Part shown: positions 1 to 8,110 of the stretch, one piece after another | Layout: every line of letters begins with the position of its first letter | How positions within the stretch are numbered: position 1 is the first letter of the stretch | Assembly: GCA_018436925.1 (NCBI GenBank) | Contig: JAHDKI010000001.1 | Span: forward strand, 124,001-188,000 | Reading direction: 5' to 3' | Origin: Syntrophaceae bacterium | GTDB taxonomy: Bacteria; Desulfobacterota; Syntrophia; Syntrophales; Smithellaceae | DNA: 64,000 nt | Program-made: the position numbers and the translations under genes | Notes under the pieces: generated by a model | The model's database searches: none | Seen by the model: only the letters and a program-made list of their open reading frames with translations | What the model was told of the DNA's origin: nothing

Positions 1-374
1 GTCTCATTCATTATCCTGGGCGCAGGGATCAGGTTGTGACGGATCTTAGCCGAGGCTCGAAAGAAGCCGAAAGCGCTTACGCATTGTTAACCCGAATCCG
101 TGACAACTATAGTCGTCAGGAACCCGCAAAGGAACCTGCCAAAAAAGGACTGGGAATGACCATGAAGGATTACACCATCACGGCCGTTGTACAGGGAGGC
201 GTCGCTGAAAAAGCGGGACTTCAAAAGGGCGACGTTATTGTGAAAATTGACGGAGAACCGATAACCGGCGATGAAATGAAGGATGCCGTCCGCATCAATG
301 GAAGACCCGGCGCAACAGTTAAGCTGCTGATCAGACGAGACGATCAGGAGCTTGTCGTCCATTTGGCAAGATAA
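1..374 (+). CDS. PDZ-domain protein, 5' end outside the window
   Basis: The frame is open from the left edge (first full codon at base 3) to the TAA at 372-374, so this is the C-terminal part of a longer protein. An internal GTG at 36 is possible but has no convincing ribosome site. The last 80 residues form a PDZ fold: a GLGM-type carboxylate-binding loop, then V-x-G-G-V-A-E-K-A-G-L-Q-K-G-D-V-I, which is the standard GLxxGDxI signature, and an R-P-G-A-T-V-K-L-L-I strand near the end. Single C-terminal PDZ domains of this kind occur in periplasmic proteases and secreted lipoproteins. The segment before it is charged and probably linker. The upstream domain, and so the actual role, cannot be told from here. 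Confidence 0.75.
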   Translation, partial: LIHYPGRRDQVVTDLSRGSKEAESAYALLTRIRDNYSRQEPAKEPAKKGLGMTMKDYTITAVVQGGVAEKAGLQKGDVIVKIDGEPITGDEMKDAVRINGRPGATVKLLIRRDDQELVVHLAR

Positions 375-632
375 AGACCTAATAGGAGTCGGACTAAACT
401 AAATCAGCCGATGTCATGAAGATAACGAAATATTCACTGATAATATCTTTTCTGTGCGATAGATGTAGCCGCAATATTGAAGTAGTCCTCAAAACTTGTC
501 TATTCAGTTGAGATCAGTTTTGAAACGGAACTTCGGTTTGGCTTCAATATTCATATTAAAAGCAGCAAAACAAAATTAAATAATTAGTGAATTACCGCCA
601 AAGATGGAACGCATCGTAAGCTTCCCCTAAAG

Positions 633-935
633 GTGGACATGTTAAAAGTAGAGTTTTTTGGCATGACAAATTCGATTGGCGGTTTGAAATCAAGATTAAA
701 ACAATTTGACAATTCAATCATTGGGAAAAGCGGTCATGGGGGTGCTGAACGTTTTCTTTTCAAATATAAACATCACAATATTCGTTCCAAGAAAATACTT
801 GTATCAATCTGTCCGGTTGAGTGTATTGTTAAATCAAATAATCCAAAAGACTTACTAATGATGAGTGAGGTTGCATGGCTGGAATATTGTTGCTTCGCTC
901 AGTATGCAAAGAAATTAAGAAGCTGTCTGAATTAA
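633..935 (+). CDS. Hypothetical protein, about 100 residues
   Basis: An open frame from GTG 633 (or ATG 639, three codons in) with no family I recognise. The protein is basic, contains four cysteines in its second half, and has no signal peptide or membrane segment. An AGG precedes the GTG closely. It is flanked by AT-rich intergenic DNA (375-632) in which I see no feature, and is followed at 937-950 by a small perfect hairpin (GACAC stem, GAAA loop). It may be a lone orphan gene or a non-coding open frame. Only its length in AT-rich DNA and the same orientation as its neighbours support it. Confidence 0.3.
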   Translation: MDMLKVEFFGMTNSIGGLKSRLKQFDNSIIGKSGHGGAERFLFKYKHHNIRSKKILVSICPVECIVKSNNPKDLLMMSEVAWLEYCCFAQYAKKLRSCLN

Positions 936-1102
936 CGACACGAAAGTGTCACCGAAACATAAACTAAAGCGCCAGCCGGGCGCTAAGGCCGATCGTCGCG
1001 CTGGGGGCGGGGCTTTGGCTTCGCTTCTCGTGCGGGTTGCATTCTATCGATATATAATTCGAATTATTGCGACTATTTCGTCAGGAAAGAGAGGATTGAA
1101 TT

Positions 1103-1690
1103 ATGATCAAAAGAATTATGATATTTGTTTTAGGGGTGTTCGTTATTTCGTGCGCTTCACAATATGTCGTGAATGATAATGTGCTTCAACAAAGCAAGTC
1201 GCTGAATACGGGCAAGGCCATGGATGTATTAAGAAGCCAACTTGCTGCTTCGGAAAAGCAGGCGGGCGTCTGTCAAGTTGTAACAAACGCATATCATAAT
1301 AAATCAACGTTCGTGCGGATAGATGAGAAAGCTAATCTCTATGCAAGTGGTGTGATCGCCAAACAATCGGTTGACGGAACCAGAGTTCAAAATTATGGTT
1401 CTTTCAAAACGGTTACAGTCAATATGCAAATCTATTACATTGATGTGCCTATTCGACTCAATCTGAGGGAGCTTTCTCTGATCCGAATCAAAGACAAAGA
1501 CAAAATATCAAAAGATCAAGTGGATTGTCCTGAACAGAAAGGGGAAATTTCACTATGGTTAAAATCAAGAGATTCGGATTATGCAAACGCGCTTGTCCTG
1601 AAAGTTGCAAGGGTGAATTTAGATGATACCCTTGCTGCGCTGCTATTCCTTTCTCCTGGGGCCGAACTCAAAGCAGGCGTTGGTTTCTGA
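1103..1690 (+). CDS. Predicted lipoprotein of unknown function, 195 aa
   Basis: ATG at 1103 is preceded by an AGAGAGGA stretch that can serve as the ribosome site. The N-terminus is a typical lipoprotein signal: basic MIKR, a hydrophobic core, then V-F-V-I-S-C with the likely lipidated Cys at residue 17. The mature part has two further cysteines (C-Q-V-V and V-D-C-P) and a beta-rich pattern with no recognisable family. It probably sits in the periplasm or outer membrane. No catalytic motif is visible. Its neighbours are also orphan genes and give no functional clue. The preceding stretch 936-1102 contains GC-rich inverted repeats (AGCGCC/GGCGCT at about 968-984). Confidence 0.6.
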   Translation: MIKRIMIFVLGVFVISCASQYVVNDNVLQQSKSLNTGKAMDVLRSQLAASEKQAGVCQVVTNAYHNKSTFVRIDEKANLYASGVIAKQSVDGTRVQNYGSFKTVTVNMQIYYIDVPIRLNLRELSLIRIKDKDKISKDQVDCPEQKGEISLWLKSRDSDYANALVLKVARVNLDDTLAALLFLSPGAELKAGVGF

Positions 1691-1859
1691 GATTTAAACG
1701 ATATTAGTCGGCAAGCGAATACCAATTGCGCGAGTTAAATGCAAAAATGGTATCCCAATCCGCCGCTAGAATGGATCGCGTCTGTGGCGCTGCTCTAGCG
1801 TTCAGCGCGCCTGTTATCGGCGCCGAATGAATGAAATGAAGGGGCAAGCTTAAAGGAAG

Positions 1860-2330
1860 ATGATTTTCCGTTTCTTTAAAAACAGGTTGAAGCCAAAAGA
1901 AGCCGGGGTATCGCTTTATCAACGGGATAATGGCTATATGCTGGTTATTGACAATAAAACCATTGCAGGATTCTGGATAGCAGCAGAACCATGTATCGCT
2001 TTACCAATAGACATAAACAATGAATCCTTGGGAGCAATTATTCGCGAGTCTCTATTGAAGAGTACTCTAAATGTTGAAAACCCAACACACCATAAAGATG
2101 CATTTGATTTCGTTCTTAAGCAAGCCAGGGTGCGCTCATACACGAAATTTATGATTGGATGCAAATTGTGCAGTATAAAACAAAAAGGCGACACGCTTAC
2201 GTTTTATCATTCCATCAATGAAGGAAAAGGGTTTTCATTTACGGAAGGCCCTCACGTTACATGTGGGTTAACCTGTTCCGACGAACAGTTAGGAAAAAAT
2301 GTTATAGACTGTTTTAACAAAAGCAAATGA
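1860..2330 (+). CDS. Hypothetical protein, 156 aa
   Basis: Starts at ATG 1860. An AAAGGA sits unusually close to the start (about two bases), so a weaker or later start is possible. The protein is soluble with a mixed alpha/beta composition. It has a pair of cysteines in C-K-L-C and another near the C-terminus (C-G-L-T-C), but no family I recognise. Size and composition resemble many immunity-type or cassette-borne small proteins, which is only an impression. The gene is followed by a strong stem-loop (2336-2366). Confidence 0.5.
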   Translation: MIFRFFKNRLKPKEAGVSLYQRDNGYMLVIDNKTIAGFWIAAEPCIALPIDINNESLGAIIRESLLKSTLNVENPTHHKDAFDFVLKQARVRSYTKFMIGCKLCSIKQKGDTLTFYHSINEGKGFSFTEGPHVTCGLTCSDEQLGKNVIDCFNKSK

Positions 2331-2335
2331 TCTGA

Positions 2336-2366
2336 CTTTTTGCTCCACCGGGTTCGGAGCAAAAAG
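2336..2366 (+). terminator. Stem-loop downstream of the 1860-2330 gene
   Basis: A perfect 11-bp inverted repeat (CTTTTTGCTCC / GGAGCAAAAAG) around a 9-base loop, six bases after the stop codon. The stem itself carries an A/T run, but there is no clean T-tract after it, so it could be a transcription terminator or a structured intergenic element. Confidence 0.45.
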
Positions 2367-2403
2367 CGGCCCTCTTTGATGAGCAAGGCGTTATGGGCAG
2401 AAT

Positions 2404-2796
2404 ATGACGATATCCGAGAAAATATATAAACCGCCAAAATGGCTTTTCTGGCTTTTGATATTTGCTTTTATTTTTGTTGTCGCGGGCATTATTGTGATCA
2501 GAGACATTTCGTTCACAACCATCGCTTTGTTCTGCATGGCCGTATTATTTGCCGCTGCAATCATTGAATTATTTTTATCTAAGGTTGTTGTCGATGAATC
2601 GGGCGTTGAAATTACCGGCTTATTTCGCAAAGAGATGATTTCACTATCTGAACTGGAAAAAGCAAAAATTGAAGATCACGAATTGTTTCTCTATCTGAAG
2701 AATGGAACGGTTCGAAGGATGCCGCCTTGGTTTGCGGGCAAAGCCAGTCTTCAAAAGATATTAAGTCATCGAATAAAAAATCTATCAAAGCGCTGA
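2404..2796 (+). CDS. Small two-helix membrane protein with PH-like C-terminal domain
   Basis: 130 aa from ATG 2404. Two hydrophobic helices (about residues 13-32 and 39-57) form a hairpin in the inner membrane. The remaining 70 residues (V-V-V-D-E-S-G-V-E-I-T-G-L onward) have the strand pattern of bacterial PH-like domains found after such hairpins: a conserved D-x-x-G, a hydrophobic strand, then a charged helix at the C-terminus. Function is unknown. Proteins of this layout are generally annotated only as membrane proteins. The ribosome site is weak. A second inverted repeat follows the stop. Confidence 0.6.
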   Translation: MTISEKIYKPPKWLFWLLIFAFIFVVAGIIVIRDISFTTIALFCMAVLFAAAIIELFLSKVVVDESGVEITGLFRKEMISLSELEKAKIEDHELFLYLKNGTVRRMPPWFAGKASLQKILSHRIKNLSKR

Positions 2797-2797
2797 A

Positions 2798-2832
2798 ACG
2801 GGATGCCGCTCCGGCTGATTATTTCATCCCGT
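2798..2832 (+). terminator. Inverted repeat after the membrane protein gene
   Basis: ACGGGATG (2798-2805) pairs with CATCCCGT (2825-2832) across a 19-base loop that holds a smaller CCG/CGG pairing. There is no T-tract. It is most likely a terminator or attenuating stem before the methyltransferase gene. Confidence 0.35.
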
Positions 2833-2853
2833 GTAATAAAATAAGGTAAGAAC

Positions 2854-3693
2854 ATGTTTGAAGAATTGGAGAGCATTCACGAACGGCCACGGCCGTTCCA
2901 ATTTTATACCGCAAGCGATTTATGGACTGATGAACATACGTCCAATCAGATGCTCTCGTTCCACCTCAACGGGGCCATTGATGTGTCTTCGCGGAATACT
3001 CAATTCATTCATCGATCTGTGGAATGGATCGCCGCGGCCTTCAACATCGGCAGAAACTTCAAAATAGCTGATTTCGGCTGCGGTCCCGGACTGTACGCAG
3101 CGCCCTTGGCGAAACGCGGGGCGGCGGTGACCGGTATTGATTTTTCGCGCCGCTCCATTGAATACGCAAAGGACGTTGCAACCCGCGAGCGGCTGACCAT
3201 TAGCTATGTGAAGCAAAACTACCTTGAGTTTGAAACCGAGGACCGATTCGATCTGGTGCTGATGATCATGTGCGATTTCTGCGCGCTGAGCCCGACGCAA
3301 AGAAAAGGGATATTAAACAAATTCCACGGCCTTCTAAAACCCGGCGGCTCGGTTCTTCTTGATGTGTATTCTCTGTCGGCATTTGAACGAAAGATTGAGG
3401 GCGCCACATATGAAGTAAACCAGCTCAACGGATTCTGGTCGCCGGATAAGTACTACGGTTTTCTGAACACTTTCAAATACGAGGAAGAAAAGGTTGCGCT
3501 GGACCAATACACCATTATCGAGCAAAACCGCACCAGAAGGGTGTACAACTGGCTACAATATTTTTCGCCCGCGGATCTTGAAAGCGAGTTTACAAAGGCC
3601 GGCTTTTACATTAAAGGGCTTTATGCCGACGTTGCGGGAACCCCCTATGATCAAACATCGAACGAATTTGCCGTCGTCGCCGATAGGGTGTAA
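2854..3693 (+). CDS. Class I SAM-dependent methyltransferase
   Basis: 279 aa. SAM-binding motif I is clear at about residues 73-83 (I-A-D-F-G-C-G-P-G-L-Y), with the acidic end of strand beta-2 (V-T-G-I-D-F-S) about 20 residues later and the post-motif region L-L-K-P-G-G-S-V-L-L-D. This is the Methyltransf_25/11 fold, typical of small-molecule methyltransferases. The substrate cannot be told: the C-terminal half carries no diagnostic motif. A weak AAGG precedes ATG 2854. It lies in the same orientation as the small orphan genes before it, but its base composition is closer to the rest of the window. Confidence 0.8.
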   Translation: MFEELESIHERPRPFQFYTASDLWTDEHTSNQMLSFHLNGAIDVSSRNTQFIHRSVEWIAAAFNIGRNFKIADFGCGPGLYAAPLAKRGAAVTGIDFSRRSIEYAKDVATRERLTISYVKQNYLEFETEDRFDLVLMIMCDFCALSPTQRKGILNKFHGLLKPGGSVLLDVYSLSAFERKIEGATYEVNQLNGFWSPDKYYGFLNTFKYEEEKVALDQYTIIEQNRTRRVYNWLQYFSPADLESEFTKAGFYIKGLYADVAGTPYDQTSNEFAVVADRV

Positions 3694-3794
3694 GTCGGCA
3701 CAAAATAGTCAAACACGAGCGCAAGGGAATGCCGATGCGTTTCGTTCCTGCAGGAGATTGCGCGCTGTTGCGTAAAGCAAAAAGAAAGGAAGCA

Positions 3795-4229
3795 ATGGAC
3801 ATTCTCGAGTTAAAAAAATATGAAGGGAAGTATTTATCGTCCGCAGGTGGAAAGATCATAAACCCAGTCACCGCATGGCTCAACCCTAAATTGATTTTTG
3901 TCGATTCCAACACGATGGAATGCGAATTTGAGGTGCGGCCGGAAATGTCGGATCCGCTGGGCATTCTTCACGGCAGTATGAGAGCCGCCATGTTATGCGA
4001 CACTCTCGGAATCTTGGCGAATCATCCGGGAAGCGAAGTCTCGGCGATTACGACCGGCATGACCATCGATTTCATCGCCAAAGCCTTTGTTGGTGAAAAG
4101 GTAACGGTGATCGCTGAGATCATCCATAAGGGCAGCCGTTTGGTGTATATGTCCGGAACCATCCTGAACGAAAAAAAACAGATTGTCGCAAAAGGATCCA
4201 CCCGGCTTTTTATGTTAAATCGAGAATAG
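3795..4229 (+). CDS. Hotdog-fold thioesterase (PaaI-like)
   Basis: 144 aa. I prefer ATG 3795, preceded by AAAGAAAGGAAG, over the upstream in-frame ATG at 3729, because the intervening residues look non-coding. The hotdog signature is visible: D-P-L-G-I-L-H-G-S-M-R-A-A-M-L-C-D-T-L-G with the H-G of the substrate helix, followed by T-T-G-M-T-I-D-F-I-A and the V-G-E-K-V-T-V-I-A-E strand. The family hydrolyses acyl-CoA or aryl-CoA thioesters as dimers or tetramers. The usual catalytic Asp/Asn position appears occupied by the D in L-C-D-T. No pathway partner is adjacent. Confidence 0.7.
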   Translation: MDILELKKYEGKYLSSAGGKIINPVTAWLNPKLIFVDSNTMECEFEVRPEMSDPLGILHGSMRAAMLCDTLGILANHPGSEVSAITTGMTIDFIAKAFVGEKVTVIAEIIHKGSRLVYMSGTILNEKKQIVAKGSTRLFMLNRE

Positions 4230-4381
4230 AAAGCTGGCCGGTTGAAGGTGGCAGCGCTTTGCTTATGGCATTCATTTTGACCGGTTTGCCTTGAAGTCCG
4301 ATCTGCAACTCACGACGCGCCTTATTGAACACGCCCGGCGCGATTCTTTGCGCAGCAGATCCGTCTGACGAACGAAAAAAA

Positions 4382-5821
4382 TCATTCCCTCCTGTCCGGG
4401 TGCGAATCCTTCCGGCCGCGTCCCGCAAAAAATGAAAAACCGGCCGAAAGGGCGGCAAGCGTCAGGCAAACCAACAAGCCGGCCTGAAACGGGCCTGTTT
4501 CCGCCCGCCCGGCCTCTGCCAGCAAATCGGTTGGGATGCCCCGCCGGATGACCGATTCCACCAAAACGACGCCGACGGGTTGCCCGATGTAGAAGAAGAA
4601 GCGAATGATTCCCGATGCCGCCCCTTGCTTCTCTTCGGGGGCGAAAAGCAGAATCTGACGGTTGTTGGGGGCAAGGTAGGTTCCGTAGCCGATTCCGACC
4701 AGGGCGAGAAAAACGACAGGAATCCAAAGTCCGGTAAAGCCGGTTGCCGCCGCCGCAAACGCCAGCGCTGCCGCCGCAAGCGTCATGCCCCCGGTGGTCA
4801 AAAGGCGGTTGCCGATCCGGTCGGAAAGCCTGCCGGTCAGCGGACTCATCAGGATGTAGGCGCCGCTCACGATAAGCAGAAATCCTCCGGTTGCGGACTG
4901 GCCCAGCCCGCTTACGGCAATAAGATAAAACGGCATCAGAAAAAGAAAACCGCCGATCATCATCGACGTGCAGACGTTTGCCAGATTCGCCAGGCACAAT
5001 CGAGTGTCGGACAGAAGGTCAAGATCCAAAAGCGGGTCGGGACAACGGCGTTCATGCACGATGAAGACGGCCAGCAACACGGCCGCAAGGGCAAGGCCAC
5101 CCGCAATGAAGGGTGAGAACCATCCAATGGTCGCCCCCCGGTTGAGCGCGATCAGGAAGACGGCCAGCGCGGCGACGCTGAGCCCGATGCCGGGAAGGTC
5201 CGCAATAGCCCGGCGGGGAAGCGATAAGGAGGAAGGATCCGCCGGGAAGTAGCGGCTAACGATCCAAAATGCCGCAACGCCGACAGGGATGTTCACCAGA
5301 AAGATAAAGCGCCAACCGAGAAATTCAGACAGGAATCCGCCCAGCGGGGCGCCCAGCGCCGCGCCGACAGCCGAGGCCGCGCTGACCATTCCGATGCCCC
5401 TGCCCCGGGATTCCGGGGGAAAGTAATAGCCAACGGCCGCAAGCGATGTGGCCGAAAGCATGCCCCCGCCGATTCCCTGAAGAAGACGGCCGAAAACAAG
5501 CACTGGAAAACTGGGGGCAAGTCCACACACCAGGGAACTGGCCGTAAACAGGGCAAAGCCGGCCATCATCACGCGCCTGATGCCCCAGCGGTCTGCGGTA
5601 CGGCCCATCGGCAGAACGGCGCCGGCCAGCATGACGGTGTAAGCCAGAAGCACGGCGACGCCGAAGCCGGTATCCACCGCGAGGTCTTGCGTGATGGTGG
5701 GCAGCGACACCGTTACGATGGTGCTATCAAGAATGTTCATGAATGCGGCGCACCCTGCGCCGATGAGGATCATCGTTCCGGATCGGCCTTTTGCGTCTGT
5801 TTCGGAAAGCATTCGGGCCAT
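4382..5821 (-). CDS. MFS drug/proton antiporter, DHA2 (EmrB/QacA) type
   Basis: 479 aa with many hydrophobic helices, as expected for the 14-helix DHA2 group. Motif A is visible in the first cytoplasmic loop (G-R-T-A-D-R-W-G-I-R-R) and again in the second half (G-R-L-S-D-R-I-G-N-R). The first helix has the typical N-I-L-D-S-T-I-V-T-V-S-L-P sequence, in which the Asp is characteristic of DHA2 exporters. It starts two bases after the stop of the ATPase-acetyltransferase gene, so the two are co-transcribed. Substrate unknown; hydrophobic toxic compounds or an exported metabolite are likely. Long open frames on both strands across this GC-rich gene are shadows. Confidence 0.9.
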   Translation of the reverse strand: MARMLSETDAKGRSGTMILIGAGCAAFMNILDSTIVTVSLPTITQDLAVDTGFGVAVLLAYTVMLAGAVLPMGRTADRWGIRRVMMAGFALFTASSLVCGLAPSFPVLVFGRLLQGIGGGMLSATSLAAVGYYFPPESRGRGIGMVSAASAVGAALGAPLGGFLSEFLGWRFIFLVNIPVGVAAFWIVSRYFPADPSSLSLPRRAIADLPGIGLSVAALAVFLIALNRGATIGWFSPFIAGGLALAAVLLAVFIVHERRCPDPLLDLDLLSDTRLCLANLANVCTSMMIGGFLFLMPFYLIAVSGLGQSATGGFLLIVSGAYILMSPLTGRLSDRIGNRLLTTGGMTLAAAALAFAAAATGFTGLWIPVVFLALVGIGYGTYLAPNNRQILLFAPEEKQGAASGIIRFFFYIGQPVGVVLVESVIRRGIPTDLLAEAGRAETGPFQAGLLVCLTLAALSAGFSFFAGRGRKDSHPDRRE

Positions 5822-5823
5822 GA

Positions 5824-7320
5824 TTACGTTCCGGATGCGCTTATTGCGGTTTTAACATCGTTAAGCAGTTCGTTGCTGAAGCCCGGAGCCAGTCGCAGGT
5901 AGTCTAAATCAAACGGAACGCAGATACGCTGAAGCCTGGCGCTGTCTCCGTCTTGCGACTGGCAGGGACGGATGCCGGTGAAGACGAAGCCCGCTTCTTC
6001 GGCCAGTTCGAACAGCAGGGCCGTCGCGGTTTGGGCAAGCGGCAGGTCGAGGTCCACGACCTCCGCGCCGGCGAGGTTCTCCATGTCCCTCGCCGCCTGC
6101 AGGATCTCCGGCCACTGGCGCTCGTCGGCCGTGGTTACGGTGATGATCCCCTTTTGAAGCGTCCGGTCGAACTGAATTCGAAAATTGCCTGGCGATGCCG
6201 CCGGAATGGGTTTGCCGAACGCGCAGGATTGCCCGAGGTTTTCGTAGAGCCTCGCGATCATGGCCTGTTGGCGCACCGGAACATGGATTGTCACCGGCGG
6301 TGGCGGGATCAGGTAATGAAAGCAATGGACATAGGATTCACGCTGGGGCTTGGCCTGAAGGCTGATCAGCGCCTTGAACTGACGCGGCGGACAGGCGGCA
6401 AGGTCAAGCCCGCAGGGGACAAACCCGAACCGGTAGGTTTCCTTTTGGCTGATGGCGTGGCTGGTGACCGGATTTGCCGACAGGCCGCTAAGCCCCATGG
6501 AGCTGGCTTTTTCCGCCAAAGCGTCCGTGAGGCGTTCCATGATATGGCGGCCTCGGTGCGCCGGAGCGACCACCAGAAGAGCCATTTCGGCCATGGCAAC
6601 CGGCTCTGGCCGCAGAAGCCCCGCATGACCGGCCACTTGTCCGTCTTCACCGACTGCCACATAGCTGATCACCTGGCCGCTCCCGATGAGGTGCAAAAGC
6701 CCCTCGGGCCGGTAGAAGTTTTCGTTCTTGTAAGTGTAGCCATACGCCAGCCAGAAAAGGCGGGGGATCTGCGGCGCTTCTTCCGGACGCATCAGGCGGA
6801 TCTCGTAGCGCTGTTCGGGGGCCAGCGGAACCTCTGAGATTGCATGATCGGGCAGGATGTCGATCGATTGAGACAGCCGCTTGATCATGCGCAGAACTTT
6901 TCCCTGCCGTCCGAGATTTTCGAAGCGCACCTCGTCGGCCGCGTGCCGGATAAGCCGCAGCCCGATGCCGCTTTCTGAAACGGCCCCATCCGCAGGGGCG
7001 GGGGCCATTTTGTCGTCGAAGGGAATGCCTTCGTCGCGAAATGATATGTCCAGTTCGGACGCCCCAAGGGCGCCTTCAATGTGGACATCGCCCGCCCGGC
7101 AACCGGGGTAGGCATGCTCAACAATATTGACAAAAGCTTCTTCGCTGGCCACCTCAAGAAGCTGGGCCTCTCCGGACGGAAGGCCAGCCGCTATGGCCAG
7201 CTCGCGGACGAATCCCTGAACGAGCGCAAGGAATAGCTGATCGGCGGGAACTGATAACTTCAAAGACAGGGGCTTTCCGGGTTGGGAGGGTTGAGCGGTT
7301 GCGTGGGTATCTGCAAGCAT
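5824..7320 (-). CDS. Anti-sigma-type HATPase fused to a GNAT acetyltransferase
   Basis: 498 aa from ATG 7320, chosen because GAGGTG lies four bases upstream; a longer frame to 7428 is open but has no ribosome site. The N-terminal domain (about residues 18-150) is an RsbW-like GHKL ATPase: the N-box E-E-A-F-V-N-I-V-E-H-A-Y, then F-R-D-E-G-I-P-F-D, then S-G-I-G-L-R-L-I. The middle domain (about 165-330) is a GNAT fold with V-A-P-A-H-R-G-R-H-I-M-E-R-L at the acetyl-CoA loop. The C-terminal 150 residues are not recognised. ATPases of this group usually bind and phosphorylate anti-sigma antagonists or act in stress signalling. The fusion suggests acetyl-CoA sensing or protein acetylation tied to that switch, which is inference. 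It is operonic with the MFS exporter downstream. Confidence 0.8.
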   Translation of the reverse strand: MLADTHATAQPSQPGKPLSLKLSVPADQLFLALVQGFVRELAIAAGLPSGEAQLLEVASEEAFVNIVEHAYPGCRAGDVHIEGALGASELDISFRDEGIPFDDKMAPAPADGAVSESGIGLRLIRHAADEVRFENLGRQGKVLRMIKRLSQSIDILPDHAISEVPLAPEQRYEIRLMRPEEAPQIPRLFWLAYGYTYKNENFYRPEGLLHLIGSGQVISYVAVGEDGQVAGHAGLLRPEPVAMAEMALLVVAPAHRGRHIMERLTDALAEKASSMGLSGLSANPVTSHAISQKETYRFGFVPCGLDLAACPPRQFKALISLQAKPQRESYVHCFHYLIPPPPVTIHVPVRQQAMIARLYENLGQSCAFGKPIPAASPGNFRIQFDRTLQKGIITVTTADERQWPEILQAARDMENLAGAEVVDLDLPLAQTATALLFELAEEAGFVFTGIRPCQSQDGDSARLQRICVPFDLDYLRLAPGFSNELLNDVKTAISASGT

Positions 7321-7584
7321 GGTCACCTCATTCGGCATTGATCTGCAACGAGAGTTTATTCCCGAGTCCGCTTGCCGGACCGGGTAAAAGCGCTTTTGGG
7401 CAATAGCACACGATAAAACTGAAAACAACGGCGGTTTTTGCCTGAAAGGGTCTTTTGCTCAGTCGCTCGTTCCGCAGCCAAAAGCGCCTGAGGCGATGTC
7501 CTGAGTTGTCAATCTCGGTTTGTTTTCCGTAGCCTGGCCATCGGAGGAGGGAATATCAGGGCGAATACTATTCCAATTAGTTAT

Positions 7585-7613
7585 TTGACGGATGCATATT
7601 ATTCATATATAGG
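7585..7613 (+). promoter_or_regulatory. Sigma-70-like promoter of the MvhD/dehydratase/YedF operon
   Basis: TTGACG, 17-base AT-rich spacer, TATAGG, ending 42 bases before the ATG at 7655. It is the only good promoter candidate in the 334-base divergent gap (7321-7654). The rest of that gap shows no gene. Confidence 0.45.
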
Positions 7614-7654
7614 CACGGCCGTAAGATGACACTGTCCCGATAGGAGGAATAGAT

Positions 7655-8098
7655 ATGGCCGAAAATTCAGCGAATCAGGAATGGGAGCCGACCATCGCGG
7701 CGATTGTCTGCAACTGGTGCACCTACGCGGGGGCCGATCTGGCCGGAATCAGCCGGATTCAGTATCCGCCGAATATAAGAATCGTTCGAGTGCCCTGCAC
7801 GGGCCGAATCAATCCCTTCTACATCGTCAAGGCCCTTCAGTCAGGCGCCGACGGTGTTTTGGTGTCCGGTTGTCATCCGGGGGAATGTCATTACATATCG
7901 GGGAATCTGGTGGCGCGCCGCAAGTTCGCAACGCTTAAGAGCTTCCTGAATTACGTCGGCATCGAAAGCGATCGGACGATTTTCACTTGGGTGTCCGCGT
8001 CGGAAGGCGACCGTTTCGCGCAAGTGATAAAAGGCGTGACGGAAAAAGTCCGGGCGCTGGGTCCGGCGAATAAACTGATCAAGAAACTAAAAAGATAG
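7655..8098 (+). CDS. MvhD-type iron-sulfur protein (HdrA-associated delta subunit)
   Basis: 147 aa with a strong AGGAGG site before ATG 7655. The family signature is complete: C-N-W-C-T-Y-A-G-A-D-L-A-G near the N-terminus, V-P-C-T-G-R in the middle, and G-C-H-P-G-E-C-H-Y. These cysteines bind a [2Fe-2S] centre in the MvhD subunit, which relays electrons between a hydrogenase or formate dehydrogenase and heterodisulfide reductase HdrA in flavin-based electron bifurcation. No HdrA is adjacent. Here the gene opens an operon with a 2-hydroxyacyl-CoA dehydratase-like protein 12 bases downstream, so it may feed electrons to that enzyme (inference). Confidence 0.9.
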   Translation: MAENSANQEWEPTIAAIVCNWCTYAGADLAGISRIQYPPNIRIVRVPCTGRINPFYIVKALQSGADGVLVSGCHPGECHYISGNLVARRKFATLKSFLNYVGIESDRTIFTWVSASEGDRFAQVIKGVTEKVRALGPANKLIKKLKR

Positions 8099-8110
8099 GG
8101 GAATAAAAAA

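Noticed and set aside
2385..2400. GCGTTATGGGCAG resembling an integron attC core
   Set aside because: It does not fit GTTRRRY, and no matching left-hand core site with proper spacing was found.
4272..4997. 241-codon minus frame inside the MFS gene
   Set aside because: Second-frame shadow of the exporter, with arginine-rich sequence and no membrane helices.
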